Shown piece by piece: positions 41,835-51,276 of a DNA stretch of 64,000 bases. The translations under genes and the position numbers were made by a program. Numbering within the stretch: the first letter of the stretch is position 1; every line of letters begins with the position of its first letter. Below the pieces are notes generated by a model. It made no database searches. It was not told the origin of the DNA and saw only the letters and a program-made list of their open reading frames with translations. The DNA is from Sphingobacterium hungaricum (GTDB lineage: Bacteria; Bacteroidota; Bacteroidia; Sphingobacteriales; Sphingobacteriaceae): positions 939,009 through 1,003,008 of the forward strand of contig NZ_MU158698.1 in assembly GCF_015210005.1 (NCBI RefSeq), written 5' to 3'.

Positions 41835-42842
41835 TTATTTTAACACTAATTTCGATTCAAAAACTTCCACCTTCGGTTCCATATCTTCCTTTGTTTCGAT
41901 GGCTTCAAATAAAATTTCAGCAGCTCTTTGGCCTTGCTCGCCAGGATATTGTTCAATGCTCCCCATCGGAGGATTTTCAATGTATTTCCACAACGGATAA
42001 TTTGCGTAACTGATAAAATGCATGTCCTGGTTTAGAACTATTCCGCGCTGGCGGGCATATTTCATCACATCTAACGTCACGAAATCATTAAATGACACGA
42101 TAGCCGAAGGACGTTCACTCAATGCACAAAGAGCCTCCATCGCATTTTCGTTTCCTTTCTCTGTCAAATCCGTGTTCACGACATATTTATCATCAAATGG
42201 AATCTTATGTTTCTTCAACGCCTTTTTGTAAGCATCCAAACGCTGTTCGGAAGCCAACAGACTTTTGGGACCATTGATCAATGCAATTTTTAAATGTCCT
42301 CTCGAACAAAAAGCTTCAATCGCTTCATCCATCCCTGTTGTCAAATCACTGAACACTTTATGGACATGATCTGAATCAGGAACACAATCGAAAAATACAA
42401 TCGGAATTTTAGATTCATTGAGCAAATCAATAAAGCTAAAGTCTGTGGTGTTCTTCCCCACGGACATCAAAATCCCATCAACTCGATGTTTTTTAAATGT
42501 TTGGATGATTTTTAACTCCCTGACTTCATCGTCCAAGGATTGGCCTAATAAAACGGTATAATCTTTAGTATTCGCTAAGTTTTCAATTTCATTGATTGCC
42601 AACGTAAAAAAGGGCTCAGAAAGGCTCGGAAGAATAACTCCGATAGTAAACGTTTTCCGCTGTTTAAAAAAAATCGCAGTTTGATTTGGCTCGTAATTCA
42701 ATTCCACGGCCATTTTTTTTACCCGCATGGTCGTTACCAATCCAATGCTAGGATGATCGTTGAGCGCACGAGAAACTGTCGAAGGAGAGATTTTAAGTCG
42801 CTTCGCAATTTCTTTGATGGTAGCTGGCTTATCGGTTTTCAT
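41835..42842 (-). CDS. LacI-family transcriptional regulator
   Basis: A 335-residue repressor: N-terminal helix-turn-helix (TIKEIAKRLKISPSTVSRALN, 8-28), the hinge region to about residue 60, then a periplasmic-binding-like sensor domain (TIGVILPSLSEPFF through the C-terminus). Targets and ligand are not evident: no sugar genes adjoin it, though galM lies 4 kb away. It is an isolated gene. Confidence 0.92.
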   Translation of the reverse strand: MKTDKPATIKEIAKRLKISPSTVSRALNDHPSIGLVTTMRVKKMAVELNYEPNQTAIFFKQRKTFTIGVILPSLSEPFFTLAINEIENLANTKDYTVLLGQSLDDEVRELKIIQTFKKHRVDGILMSVGKNTTDFSFIDLLNESKIPIVFFDCVPDSDHVHKVFSDLTTGMDEAIEAFCSRGHLKIALINGPKSLLASEQRLDAYKKALKKHKIPFDDKYVVNTDLTEKGNENAMEALCALSERPSAIVSFNDFVTLDVMKYARQRGIVLNQDMHFISYANYPLWKYIENPPMGSIEQYPGEQGQRAAEILFEAIETKEDMEPKVEVFESKLVLK

Positions 42843-42894
42843 TCTCAGAATCTTGTTTTCCTAAAGCTATAAAATTTTGTCGCAATTAGGAAAC

Positions 42895-44439
42895 TTATTT
42901 GAGTTTTATCTGATCTTTATTAAATTTAAACATACCCTTTGCACCTTGGTTTTTGCCGATTGATTTGACAGCAACCACCTTGGCAGCATTCAGTTTGTCG
43001 ATAGAAGCTATAGCCGACTTTGCGGTAGCGGCATTGTAAAATTTATTGTTTTGAATATGGTATAATGCTTCCGCGATTAACCCTTCCTCGGGATCACCGA
43101 AATCTTTTAGAAAATCTTCATAGGTGTGAATATCGGGCACCAATCCTCCAAAGTAATCTCCATATCCTTCGGAATTAAACATTTGGAAGGATGTTGGATA
43201 CAGCTCTATATCATCTGAAACTATGGGGATAGCAAAGAATCCTATCGGCTTGCCATAGGTATTTTCTTTTGCACTATTGGAGCCATACGCGCCAACCAAA
43301 AGAACATCCATATAAGGTTCAAGTACATTGATCAACAGCTCACTCGCTGAAGCCGTTTCGTTAGTGACCAAAAAATACACTTGGCTCAAGTTTAGCGACC
43401 CTGATTTTCTAAAACTTACAGGCCCAAAGTATTCGGGATCGGTTAAAAAGCCCTCGCTTTCGAGAAGATCGTTGATGTCATAAGTAAACATTAACTGCCC
43501 ATTTGCGCTTGAAGGGCAAATTTCATCTGCCAAATACTCCGCCGTCTCAACCAATCCGCCTCCATTATAACGGAGGTCAATAATCAAGTCGCTGATCCCG
43601 CTACTAGCGAAAGTTGAAAAAATATCTTCAAAGTCCCTGTACATTTGCGTGTAGCTTCCGTTTGTATTGGTTATGCTAACAAACGAACTAAACGCCAAAT
43701 ACCCAGCCTTTTTTGTTCCTAAGTCGAAAACTTCTACTGCTAAAATAGGATCGTACGTATAGATTGAGCTTCTGATGCTGGCTGTAACCTCTTGATTATT
43801 TTCATCAAGAAAAACAATATTCATGCTGGAAGCACTTAGCGCATTGTTCAAAAACTCGAAATCGCTAGCTTCCTGAGTCACATAGTCGATCTCTGAATTC
43901 CCATTGATGCTAATTATTCTCGATCCTCGTTGAATTCCCACTCCGTCCGCCGGTGAACCTGCATCCACCATGCGCACATATAATTCAGCATTATTTACGG
44001 CAGGATTTGTTTGCAGATAGATCAAATACATGCCATAGCTTGTGGCCACCGCTTCTTGAATTTCTGAACTTACTGCTCCTTGTCGATCCAAAAAACTAAA
44101 CCGATCAATCGGATTCCCCGTCGTTGGATCGATGGGTGTGAGCGACATTAGCCAGCTCAACACATCTTGACCCGTTTCATAGTATTTTGTATAGCCTCGT
44201 AAGGTATCTTGGATTAGGATATCATTCAGATCCTCTGGAGGCATAGAAGATTCCCATAAGGAAAAGACTTTGGTGTAATACAGTATCGAATCCTTCACCA
44301 AATTCTTAAAAGGATCATCTTCGAAGGTTTCTCTGTTATCGACTGGTGCTTCGGTTGTCGGATCTTCGATTGATTTTTCACAACCAGCGATCGCAAAAGA
44401 CAATGCAAAATAGAGCATCAAAAAATTAAAGTTTTTCAT
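42895..44439 (-). CDS. S41-family peptidase lipoprotein (copy 1)
   Basis: A 514-residue outer-membrane or periplasmic lipoprotein with lipobox AIAGC (Cys about 19-20), an N-terminal helical segment, a PDZ-like domain (about 130-210, VDAGSPADGVGIQRGSRI) and the S41 tail-specific protease domain. The catalytic Ser is in ETASASELL and the Lys in NTYGKPIGF; LIIDLRYNGGG is the S41 core motif. It is a close paralogue of the gene at 45008-46525. Substrate unknown. Confidence 0.9.
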   Translation of the reverse strand: MKNFNFLMLYFALSFAIAGCEKSIEDPTTEAPVDNRETFEDDPFKNLVKDSILYYTKVFSLWESSMPPEDLNDILIQDTLRGYTKYYETGQDVLSWLMSLTPIDPTTGNPIDRFSFLDRQGAVSSEIQEAVATSYGMYLIYLQTNPAVNNAELYVRMVDAGSPADGVGIQRGSRIISINGNSEIDYVTQEASDFEFLNNALSASSMNIVFLDENNQEVTASIRSSIYTYDPILAVEVFDLGTKKAGYLAFSSFVSITNTNGSYTQMYRDFEDIFSTFASSGISDLIIDLRYNGGGLVETAEYLADEICPSSANGQLMFTYDINDLLESEGFLTDPEYFGPVSFRKSGSLNLSQVYFLVTNETASASELLINVLEPYMDVLLVGAYGSNSAKENTYGKPIGFFAIPIVSDDIELYPTSFQMFNSEGYGDYFGGLVPDIHTYEDFLKDFGDPEEGLIAEALYHIQNNKFYNAATAKSAIASIDKLNAAKVVAVKSIGKNQGAKGMFKFNKDQIKLK

Positions 44440-45007
44440 GGCTTATAGCGTATAAATAATCTATCCGAATATAAATTTGCCTCAAATCCTCCCCATGAAT
44501 TTGATTATTAGATACAAGATAATTTAATCGAGAAAAAATTGCAAGCTCCCTTTTGTTGCAAAAATCAGATTGGATCGCAAATCCTAAGCATGTAGATACA
44601 TCCCCCATTCGCATGCAATGGTTTAGAAATCGTTGGTGTTTAATGATAGATTAAATTGTAGAAGCGAACAAATTGTTGATTTTAAAAAAAATAACTCTTG
44701 AAAAAAAGACAGATCATTATACTTACTTATGTTATACTTTATCGAAATTTATTTTTTTGACTAGTTTTCGATAAAATCACAATTTACAGGACGGAAACAC
44801 TGGAAATGTCCAAAGTCTGTATCTCGAAACGACTTAATTTTGGTTCGAAAATTTTTAAATAACTCAGGTATTTGTAACAAAAAAAACTATGCAACTAATA
44901 GATGTTCATTAGTTACAGAGTTTTTGATTTGATAGATCTCTATTGTATTGTTAGCCTCGACCAATAATTGGCTTTCACCCATTGAATTGACTAAACCACT
45001 ATGAAAT
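44440..45007. other. Non-coding spacer between the two S41 genes
   Basis: About 570 bp with no credible gene. It holds two inverted repeats: TTTATCGAAA (44738-44747) with TTTCGATAAA (44766-44775), and AACTAAT (44893-44899) with ATTAGTT (44908-44914). The second is followed by a T-rich stretch. They may be regulator sites or weak terminators. Confidence 0.45.
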
Positions 45008-46525
45008 TTATCTTATTCTAACTTTTTTATTATCAAACTTAAACATTCCTTTTGAACTTGCGTTTTCGCCAATGGCTTTTAAGCCAATCACTTTATTGCT
45101 GTTCAGGCGATCTTTTGAAGCTATTTTAGATGTTGCACTATTCGTATTGTAGTACCTATTATTTTGGATATGATACAGCGCTTCTGCAATCAATCCTTCT
45201 TCTGGATCACCAAAATCTTTCAAGAAATCCTCATAGGTGTTTTGGTCAGGCACTAAACCGCCAAAATAATCGCCAAATCCTTTCGAATTGAACATCTGAA
45301 ACGAAGTAGCGTATAGTTCAACTTCTGAATTGCCTAGCACAGGTTCAAATCCGAAAAACCCCACTGGCTTACCATAGGTATTTTCTTTGACTCCTCCACT
45401 CCCGAATGTTCCAATCAATTGAACATTCATGTAAGGCTCTAATACATTCATTAACAACTCACTTGCTGAGGCTGTTGAACTTGTTACCAGAAAATAAACT
45501 TTTGGTAAGTTGATTGATCCGATTTTATTGAATTTCACTGGACCAAAAGCTTCTCCTTCTGCTGTAAGGCCTTCATCCTGCAATAATTTATTTACTTTAT
45601 AGGTGTACATTGGCTGACCATTTGTAGCTGTTGGCGCAATGCGATCTGCCAAATATTCTGCCGTGTTGGTTGATCCGCCACCATTGTAACGCAAATCAAT
45701 AATCAATTCATTGATTCCTTCGCTCTGAAAACTCGCAAAGATATTTTCAAATCTGGTATACATCTGATTTGGAATCCCAGAACTGTAGACATCGACAAAT
45801 GAACTGAATGCTAAATAACCCACCTTCTTAGTTCCTTGAGTAATCACTTTAGCGCTTAAAATTGGATTGAAACTATACAATGTACTTTGTATAGAAACCG
45901 TCTTGTCGGACTCTCCTTGATTCGAGATCACCAAGGTCATGCTCGAAGAATTTAAAGCATCATTGACGAATTTAAAATTTTGTCCAGCTTGTGTATTGTA
46001 ATCAATAGCGGAATTGCCATTAATGCTTTTTATGCGTGTGCCTCTTTTGATTCCAGCATTTGCTGCAGGAGAACCAGCATCAACCATGCGAACGTACAGG
46101 TCGGCATTGTTATCAGTCGAACGATTTAAATAAAACAAGTACATACCGTAGCTCGTCGCTACCGCATCTTGAATTTCGCCGCTGACGACTCCTTCCCGGT
46201 CAATAAAACTAAACCGGTCAATCGGATTTCCAGTAGATGGATCGTTAGGTGTCAAAGCTTTTAAAGACTCTAAAACATCTTCGGCAGTTTCAAAATACTT
46301 TGTATAATCCCTTAAAGTAGATTGAATCAATAAATCATCAATATCCTTTGGTGGCAAAGAAGTCTCCCACAGTGAGTATACTTTTGTCCAATAAAAAACA
46401 GAATCTTTGAGTAAATTTTCTTTCGGATCGTCCTCGTAAGTTTGACGTTCGACAGAATCCTTTTTACAACCGCTTACGAAAAGCATGATTGCAGCGAAAA
46501 CAATTGGAAAATACGTTAATTTCAT
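45008..46525 (-). CDS. S41-family peptidase lipoprotein (copy 2)
   Basis: A 505-residue paralogue of the gene at 42895-44439, with lipobox FVSGC (Cys about 20), a PDZ-like domain (VDAGSPAANAGIKRGTRI), LIIDLRYNGGG, catalytic Ser in STASASELL and Lys in NTYGKPVGF. It starts 18 bp after the HAD-like gene and so ends the lolD-like operon, whereas copy 1 is 568 bp further on. Copy 2 probably came first in the operon and copy 1 is the duplicate, but the order is a guess. Confidence 0.9.
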   Translation of the reverse strand: MKLTYFPIVFAAIMLFVSGCKKDSVERQTYEDDPKENLLKDSVFYWTKVYSLWETSLPPKDIDDLLIQSTLRDYTKYFETAEDVLESLKALTPNDPSTGNPIDRFSFIDREGVVSGEIQDAVATSYGMYLFYLNRSTDNNADLYVRMVDAGSPAANAGIKRGTRIKSINGNSAIDYNTQAGQNFKFVNDALNSSSMTLVISNQGESDKTVSIQSTLYSFNPILSAKVITQGTKKVGYLAFSSFVDVYSSGIPNQMYTRFENIFASFQSEGINELIIDLRYNGGGSTNTAEYLADRIAPTATNGQPMYTYKVNKLLQDEGLTAEGEAFGPVKFNKIGSINLPKVYFLVTSSTASASELLMNVLEPYMNVQLIGTFGSGGVKENTYGKPVGFFGFEPVLGNSEVELYATSFQMFNSKGFGDYFGGLVPDQNTYEDFLKDFGDPEEGLIAEALYHIQNNRYYNTNSATSKIASKDRLNSNKVIGLKAIGENASSKGMFKFDNKKVRIR

Positions 46526-46543
46526 GTAATTAAATACGTTAAT

Positions 46544-47104
46544 TTAAATCATTTTGGTTTTTATCCATTCCACCTCAATTGGCAAAACCTGATAATCTTG
46601 TGCAATATAATTAAATGCATCTATGTTTCTAAACGCAAGCTCGTCCACAAAATAAACTTTAACATTTCGATCTAAACCCTCCCAATCCAAGTGTTTCAGT
46701 TTATTCAATTGCGTAACCGGATTTCCTTTAGTCAAAATGCATATTTTTTTGTTTAAAGAAATTAATTCTTTTAACAGTTTTTTTGTGGAATCAATCAAAA
46801 TTAATTTCAAAGGCAATTGAGCATTGCTGTATAGGCGTTCAAAATTTTCTTTGTAAGATGATGCCAGATTGAACTTTGCTATCGTTTTGTCAATCACAGC
46901 TTCCTCACCGGAAGATTCATATGTTGATTTCATAAATTCCAGCAGGCCTTGGGCCAAAGGTCGGCTTTCTGTAAACTCGACGAAATTCGCAAATAAATAA
47001 TAAATCTGTAAGATATAATCTTTCTTTTCGTAAAGAACATCATCAATTTCAAAAGCATACACTTCCTTTTGTTGAGGAAGATTTTGGAAAGTTAATTCAC
47101 TCAT
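46544..47104 (-). CDS. Degenerate HAD-like protein
   Basis: A 186-residue protein with the HAD hydrolase layout: motif I region YAFEIDDVLYEKKDY, a helical cap (about 30-90), motif II in CILTKGNP and a later VYFVDE. The nucleophile Asp of the usual FDLDDTLY is Glu here, and the motif IV acidic pair is not visible, so phosphatase activity is doubtful. The ATG at 47104 overlaps the upstream stop (ATGA); an in-frame GTG at 47116 is less likely. It is part of the lolD-like operon. Confidence 0.65.
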   Translation of the reverse strand: MSELTFQNLPQQKEVYAFEIDDVLYEKKDYILQIYYLFANFVEFTESRPLAQGLLEFMKSTYESSGEEAVIDKTIAKFNLASSYKENFERLYSNAQLPLKLILIDSTKKLLKELISLNKKICILTKGNPVTQLNKLKHLDWEGLDRNVKVYFVDELAFRNIDAFNYIAQDYQVLPIEVEWIKTKMI

Positions 47105-47574
47105 TGGACTACGCACAAAACAACATCGTCCTCATCATCAGAAACAAGGCCTAATCCCGAAAAATCGGCAAAGTCAATTGTTCGGCTCTGAATAATAGAA
47201 CGACCATCAATAAATACATCCAAATTCATCTCTTTGTTCGGATTCTCCAAAATAAATAGGTCTTCTAGTCTTTCTTTGGATGGAACTAAAAGTTCAATAT
47301 CATACTCTTCAAATAAAATTTTTGCTTCCGCAAATGGCAACAATTCTTGTTTTCCAAGCGGAAGAATATAATTTATCCCCAAATCCAATGCAAGTTTTAA
47401 CACCTCGTGCGCAAAAGTCGGATTTGCCCCTGTCGGAATGCCTGAGTAACTTTTAGTTAAAATTGATGGAATTTCTTCGCAGGTTGCAAAATACACGTCG
47501 AATTGATTTTGCAAAATTTGCTTTACACGTTGAGCCAGCGGCCTCGTGCCATAGGTTACCAATATTTTTTTCAT
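47101..47574 (-). CDS. Hypothetical protein with pre-ATP-grasp-like Rossmann fold
   Basis: A 157-residue soluble protein beginning MKKILVTYGTRPLAQRV, which looks like the first beta-strand and loop of the pre-ATP-grasp domain of ATP-grasp ligases; strands around INYILPLG and LLVPSKER fit a Rossmann-like core. No ATP-grasp domain follows, so it is a stand-alone domain. It starts 5 nt after the ABC ATPase gene and overlaps the HAD-like gene by 4 nt. Function unknown. Confidence 0.55.
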   Translation of the reverse strand: MKKILVTYGTRPLAQRVKQILQNQFDVYFATCEEIPSILTKSYSGIPTGANPTFAHEVLKLALDLGINYILPLGKQELLPFAEAKILFEEYDIELLVPSKERLEDLFILENPNKEMNLDVFIDGRSIIQSRTIDFADFSGLGLVSDDEDDVVLCVVQ

Positions 47575-47579
47575 CTTAG

Positions 47580-48236
47580 TTAAACTGAAATAAATCCATC
47601 ACGCATATGGATCGTGCGATCGGAAATCCTGGCCAATTCTTCATTGTGCGTTACAATAATAAATGTCTGCTGCATCGAGTCCCTCAAATCGAAGAATAAT
47701 TGATGGAGCGAAGCTGCATTCTCAGAATCAAGATTTCCAGAAGGTTCATCAGCCAAAAGCACAGAAGGATTGTTGATTAATGCTCTTGCGACTGAAACGC
47801 GTTGCTGTTCACCACCCGACATTGCCGAAGGTTTATGATTCGCGCGAGCAGAAACACCAAGAATATCCAACAGCTCCATTCCCCTTTTTTCTGCCACTTC
47901 TTTGCTTTCTCCTTTAATAAAAGCGGGAATGCACACATTTTCTAGCGCAGTAAATTCGGGCAATAAATGATGGAACTGAAAAACAAAACCAATGTGTTCG
48001 TTTCGAAAAGCACTCAGCTTTTTTTGATTCAACGAATTCACGGCCGTATTATTTATCCACACTTCTCCATTATCTGCCTTATCCAAAGTCCCGATAATAT
48101 GAAGCAAAGTACTTTTCCCGGCTCCAGAAGCTCCAACAATGGAAACAATTTCACCTTTATTCACTTCTAGATTTACACCTTTTAAGATGGGTAAATCGCC
48201 ATAAGATTTATAGATATTGTTTGCTTTCACAATCAT
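47580..48236 (-). CDS. ABC transporter ATP-binding protein (LolD-like)
   Basis: A 218-residue ATPase of the MacB/LolD group: Walker [10 protein letters not shown] (about 36-44), Q-loop [10 protein letters not shown], signature MSGGEQQRV and Walker [13 protein letters not shown]. The permease (LolC/E-like) is not in the window, so its partners are elsewhere. It leads an operon ending in an S41 lipoprotein, consistent with a role in lipoprotein release; that is inference. Confidence 0.9.
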   Translation of the reverse strand: MIVKANNIYKSYGDLPILKGVNLEVNKGEIVSIVGASGAGKSTLLHIIGTLDKADNGEVWINNTAVNSLNQKKLSAFRNEHIGFVFQFHHLLPEFTALENVCIPAFIKGESKEVAEKRGMELLDILGVSARANHKPSAMSGGEQQRVSVARALINNPSVLLADEPSGNLDSENAASLHQLFFDLRDSMQQTFIIVTHNEELARISDRTIHMRDGFISV

Positions 48237-48327
48237 ATTGCGAAGTTAAATAAAATCATTCACAATAAAATTTGCATAGAATGACAAATAGTGTAGTTAA
48301 ACAAAATGTTATTTTACCTTTTATGAC

Positions 48328-48358
48328 TTGACCCTTACAATATAAAATCCTATTTTTA
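48328..48358 (+). promoter_or_regulatory. Putative sucC promoter
   Basis: TTG at 48328-48330 and TATTTTTA at 48351-48358 (last base off consensus), 20 bp apart; ATG at 48377. Confidence 0.5.
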
Positions 48359-48376
48359 CAATCAAATTTTGAGTCA

Positions 48377-49570
48377 ATGAATATTCACGAATATCAAGGT
48401 AAAGAAATACTAAAAAGTTTCGGTGTAAGAGTACAAGAAGGTATTGTTGCAGAAACTCCTGAGCAAGCTGTAGAAGCTGCAAAAAAATTAAAGCAAGATT
48501 ATAACTCGGACTGGGTTGTGATCAAAGCTCAAATTCATGCTGGTGGTCGCGGAAAAGGCGGCGGTGTTAAATTAGCAAAAAACCAAGACGAAGTTACACA
48601 ACGTGCAACAGACATCATCGGAATGCAATTAGTAACTCCTCAAACTGGACCAGAAGGCAAGAAAGTTAGCAAAGTTTTAGTTGCTCAAGATGTATACTAT
48701 CCGGGAGAAAGCGAAACAAAAGAATTTTATGTTTCAGTTTTATTAGATCGCGCGAAAGGCCGTAATATCATTATGTATTCTACAGAAGGTGGAATGGATA
48801 TTGAAGAAGTGGCTGAAAAAACTCCTCACTTAATCTTCAAAGAAGAAATCGATCCTAAAGTTGGTCTTCAAGGATTTCAAGCACGTAAAATTGCTTTTAA
48901 CTTAGGCTTAACTGGCGGAGCTCATAAAGAAATGGTTAAATTTATTGCCGCTCTTTATAAAGCATACGATCAAACAGATTCATCGATGTTCGAAATTAAC
49001 CCTGTGTTAAAAACTTCGGACGATAAAATTTTGGCAGTTGATGCCAAAGTTGATATCGATGAAAATGCGCTATACCGTCACCCTGATTATGCCGCTTTGC
49101 GCGACGTAACTGAGGAAGACCCTACAGAAGTTGAAGCTGGTCAATCTAACTTAAACTATGTAAAATTAGATGGTAATGTGGGTTGTATGGTAAATGGTGC
49201 TGGATTAGCTATGGCTACGATGGACATTATTAAAATTGCTGGTGGTGAGCCTGCAAACTTTTTAGATGTTGGCGGTACGGCAAATGCAGAAACTGTAAAA
49301 GCTGGTTTCAACATTATCTTAAAAGATCCAAATGTAAAAGCAATTTTGATTAATATTTTTGGCGGTATCGTTCGTTGTGACCGTGTTGCTCAAGGTGTAA
49401 TCGACGCTTATCAAGAAATCGGAAATATCCCAGTTCCTATTATTGTTCGTCTTCAAGGTACAAATGCGGAAGAAGCGAAAAAATTAATCGACGAATCTGG
49501 ACTAGAAGTATTTTCAGCTATTCAATTAAAGGAAGCTGCTGATTTAGTAACTAAAGTCTTGAAAGGATAA
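48377..49570 (+). CDS. sucC: Succinyl-CoA synthetase beta subunit
   Basis: The beta subunit of the TCA-cycle enzyme making succinate and a nucleoside triphosphate from succinyl-CoA. The 397-residue protein has an N-terminal ATP-grasp domain (KAQIHAGGRGKGGGVKLA, about 52-70; EINPVL metal ligands) and the C-terminal CoA-ligase domain with VNGAGLAMATMD and FLDVGGTAN. The alpha subunit gene sucD is not adjacent; it must be elsewhere. Own promoter and terminator. Confidence 0.97.
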   Translation: MNIHEYQGKEILKSFGVRVQEGIVAETPEQAVEAAKKLKQDYNSDWVVIKAQIHAGGRGKGGGVKLAKNQDEVTQRATDIIGMQLVTPQTGPEGKKVSKVLVAQDVYYPGESETKEFYVSVLLDRAKGRNIIMYSTEGGMDIEEVAEKTPHLIFKEEIDPKVGLQGFQARKIAFNLGLTGGAHKEMVKFIAALYKAYDQTDSSMFEINPVLKTSDDKILAVDAKVDIDENALYRHPDYAALRDVTEEDPTEVEAGQSNLNYVKLDGNVGCMVNGAGLAMATMDIIKIAGGEPANFLDVGGTANAETVKAGFNIILKDPNVKAILINIFGGIVRCDRVAQGVIDAYQEIGNIPVPIIVRLQGTNAEEAKKLIDESGLEVFSAIQLKEAADLVTKVLKG

Positions 49571-49591
49571 TTTCCTTTTATACTTATTGAT

Positions 49592-49627
49592 AAAATGCCT
49601 TAATGAGAAATCATTAGGGCATTTTTA
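49592..49627 (+). terminator. sucC terminator
   Basis: AAAATGCCTTAATGA pairs with TCATTAGGGCATTTT (one G-T wobble) around a GAAA loop, then T-rich. Confidence 0.88.
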
Positions 49628-49655
49628 TTTAGCGTATAATTTTAGTTGAACAAAT

Positions 49656-49686
49656 TCTGCTTTTCTTAAATTATACCTTATTTTTG
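49656..49686 (+). promoter_or_regulatory. asnS promoter
   Basis: TATTTTTG at 49679-49686 matches the -7 consensus exactly; TCTG at 49656-49659 is a weak -33, 19 bp upstream. Confidence 0.5.
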
Positions 49687-49725
49687 CATGCAAAATAATA
49701 CCTTAAAAGGTATCAATCAAAAAAA

Positions 49726-51174
49726 ATGGAACATACACGTATTAAAGAAATCCTGCGCAACGAAGAATTCGTTGGTAAAGAAGTTATTGTCAAAGGTTGG
49801 GTAAGAACATTTCGTAACAATCAGTTTGTTGCGATCAATGATGGCTCGACTTTAAATAATATCCAAGCAGTAGTCGATTTCGAAAATACAGATGAAAAAT
49901 TGTTAAAAAGAATTACAACAGGCGCTTCCATCCGCGTTAAAGGTCAAGTAATTGAATCTTTAGGAAAAGGCCAATCTGTTGAAATTAAAGTGAGCGATGT
50001 TTCCATCTTAGGAGATTCTGATCCTGAGAAATTTCCATTGCAACCAAAAAAACACAGTCTAGAATTTTTGCGTGAAATCGCCCATTTACGTTTTCGTACA
50101 GGGACGTTCAATGCGATTTTCAAAGTTCGCCATGCTTTGGCATTTGCGGTTCATCAGTTTTTTAATGAGCGTGACTTTGTTTACTTGCACACGCCGATCA
50201 TCACGGGTTCAGATGCCGAAGGTGCTGGAGAAATGTTCCGAGTAACAACATTGGACTTCGACAATACCCCGCGCACAGAATCTGGTGCAGTAGATTTTAA
50301 AGAAGATTTCTTCGGTAAATCGACAAACTTAACCGTTTCAGGTCAATTGGAAGGTGAGCTCGGCGCGATGGCTTTAGGAAATATTTATACTTTCGGACCG
50401 ACTTTCCGTGCTGAAAATTCCAACACGACTAGACATTTGGCTGAATTTTGGATGATTGAACCCGAAATGGCTTTTTATGAGCTGGAAGATAACATGGATT
50501 TGGCAGAAGACTTGCTGAAATATGTGATCAAGTATGTGTTAGAGACATGTCCGGATGAAATTGAATTCCTTAAAAATCGTTTGTTAGAAGAGGAAAAGAA
50601 CAAACCTGCTAACGAGCGTTCGGAAATGAACTTATTAGAGAAATTGACCTTTGTCATCAATAACGAATTTGAACGCGTGACGTATACTGACGCAATCGAA
50701 ATTCTGAAACGTAGCAAGCCAAACCAGAAAAAACAATTCAAATATAGCATTGACGAATGGGGAGCAGATCTTCAATCAGAACATGAGCGTTATTTAGTTG
50801 AGAAACATTTCAAAAAACCGGTAATCTTGACGGATTACCCAGCGGAAATCAAATCTTTTTACATGAAGCAGAATGATATCGATGCGAATGGGCACAAGAC
50901 TGTTCGTGCGATGGACATTTTGTTCCCTGGCATCGGAGAAATGGTCGGTGGCTCACAACGTGAAGAAAATCTAGATAAGTTATTAGCTAGAATGGCTGAA
51001 GTAGGTATCGAAGCGGAAGAAATAGATTGGTTTTTAGATACGAGAAGATTCGGAACTGCCCCGCATTCTGGTTTCGGTGTAGGGTTCGAACGCTTGATTT
51101 TATTCGTCACCGGAATGACCAACATCAGGGACGTAATTCCATTCCCGAGATATCCAAAGAACGCTGAGTTTTAA
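49726..51174 (+). CDS. asnS: Asparaginyl-tRNA synthetase
   Basis: A class IIb aminoacyl-tRNA synthetase of 482 residues that charges tRNA-Asn. The N-terminal OB-fold anticodon domain (about 10-105) precedes the catalytic domain with motif 2 FRAENSNTTRHLAEFWMIEPE and motif 3 GFGVGFERLILF. The GEMVGGSQRE segment is also typical of AsnRS. Monocistronic with its own promoter and terminator. Confidence 0.97.
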   Translation: MEHTRIKEILRNEEFVGKEVIVKGWVRTFRNNQFVAINDGSTLNNIQAVVDFENTDEKLLKRITTGASIRVKGQVIESLGKGQSVEIKVSDVSILGDSDPEKFPLQPKKHSLEFLREIAHLRFRTGTFNAIFKVRHALAFAVHQFFNERDFVYLHTPIITGSDAEGAGEMFRVTTLDFDNTPRTESGAVDFKEDFFGKSTNLTVSGQLEGELGAMALGNIYTFGPTFRAENSNTTRHLAEFWMIEPEMAFYELEDNMDLAEDLLKYVIKYVLETCPDEIEFLKNRLLEEEKNKPANERSEMNLLEKLTFVINNEFERVTYTDAIEILKRSKPNQKKQFKYSIDEWGADLQSEHERYLVEKHFKKPVILTDYPAEIKSFYMKQNDIDANGHKTVRAMDILFPGIGEMVGGSQREENLDKLLARMAEVGIEAEEIDWFLDTRRFGTAPHSGFGVGFERLILFVTGMTNIRDVIPFPRYPKNAEF

Positions 51175-51182
51175 AAATAATC

Positions 51183-51217
51183 AAAAACCGTTAAGAACAA
51201 TTTTAACGGTTTTTTTG
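51183..51217 (+). terminator. asnS terminator
   Basis: AAAACCGTTAA pairs with TTAACGGTTTT, then a T run. Confidence 0.88.
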
Positions 51218-51276
51218 TTGATAGAGAACCCTGTGGTATTTCTTTTCAGTTGAAAAGTTTAAATAAAAGAATTGAT

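Noticed and set aside
44426..44614. Minus-strand frame overlapping the start of the S41 gene
   Set aside because: It overlaps the start of a well-supported lipoprotein gene and shows no domain or signal.
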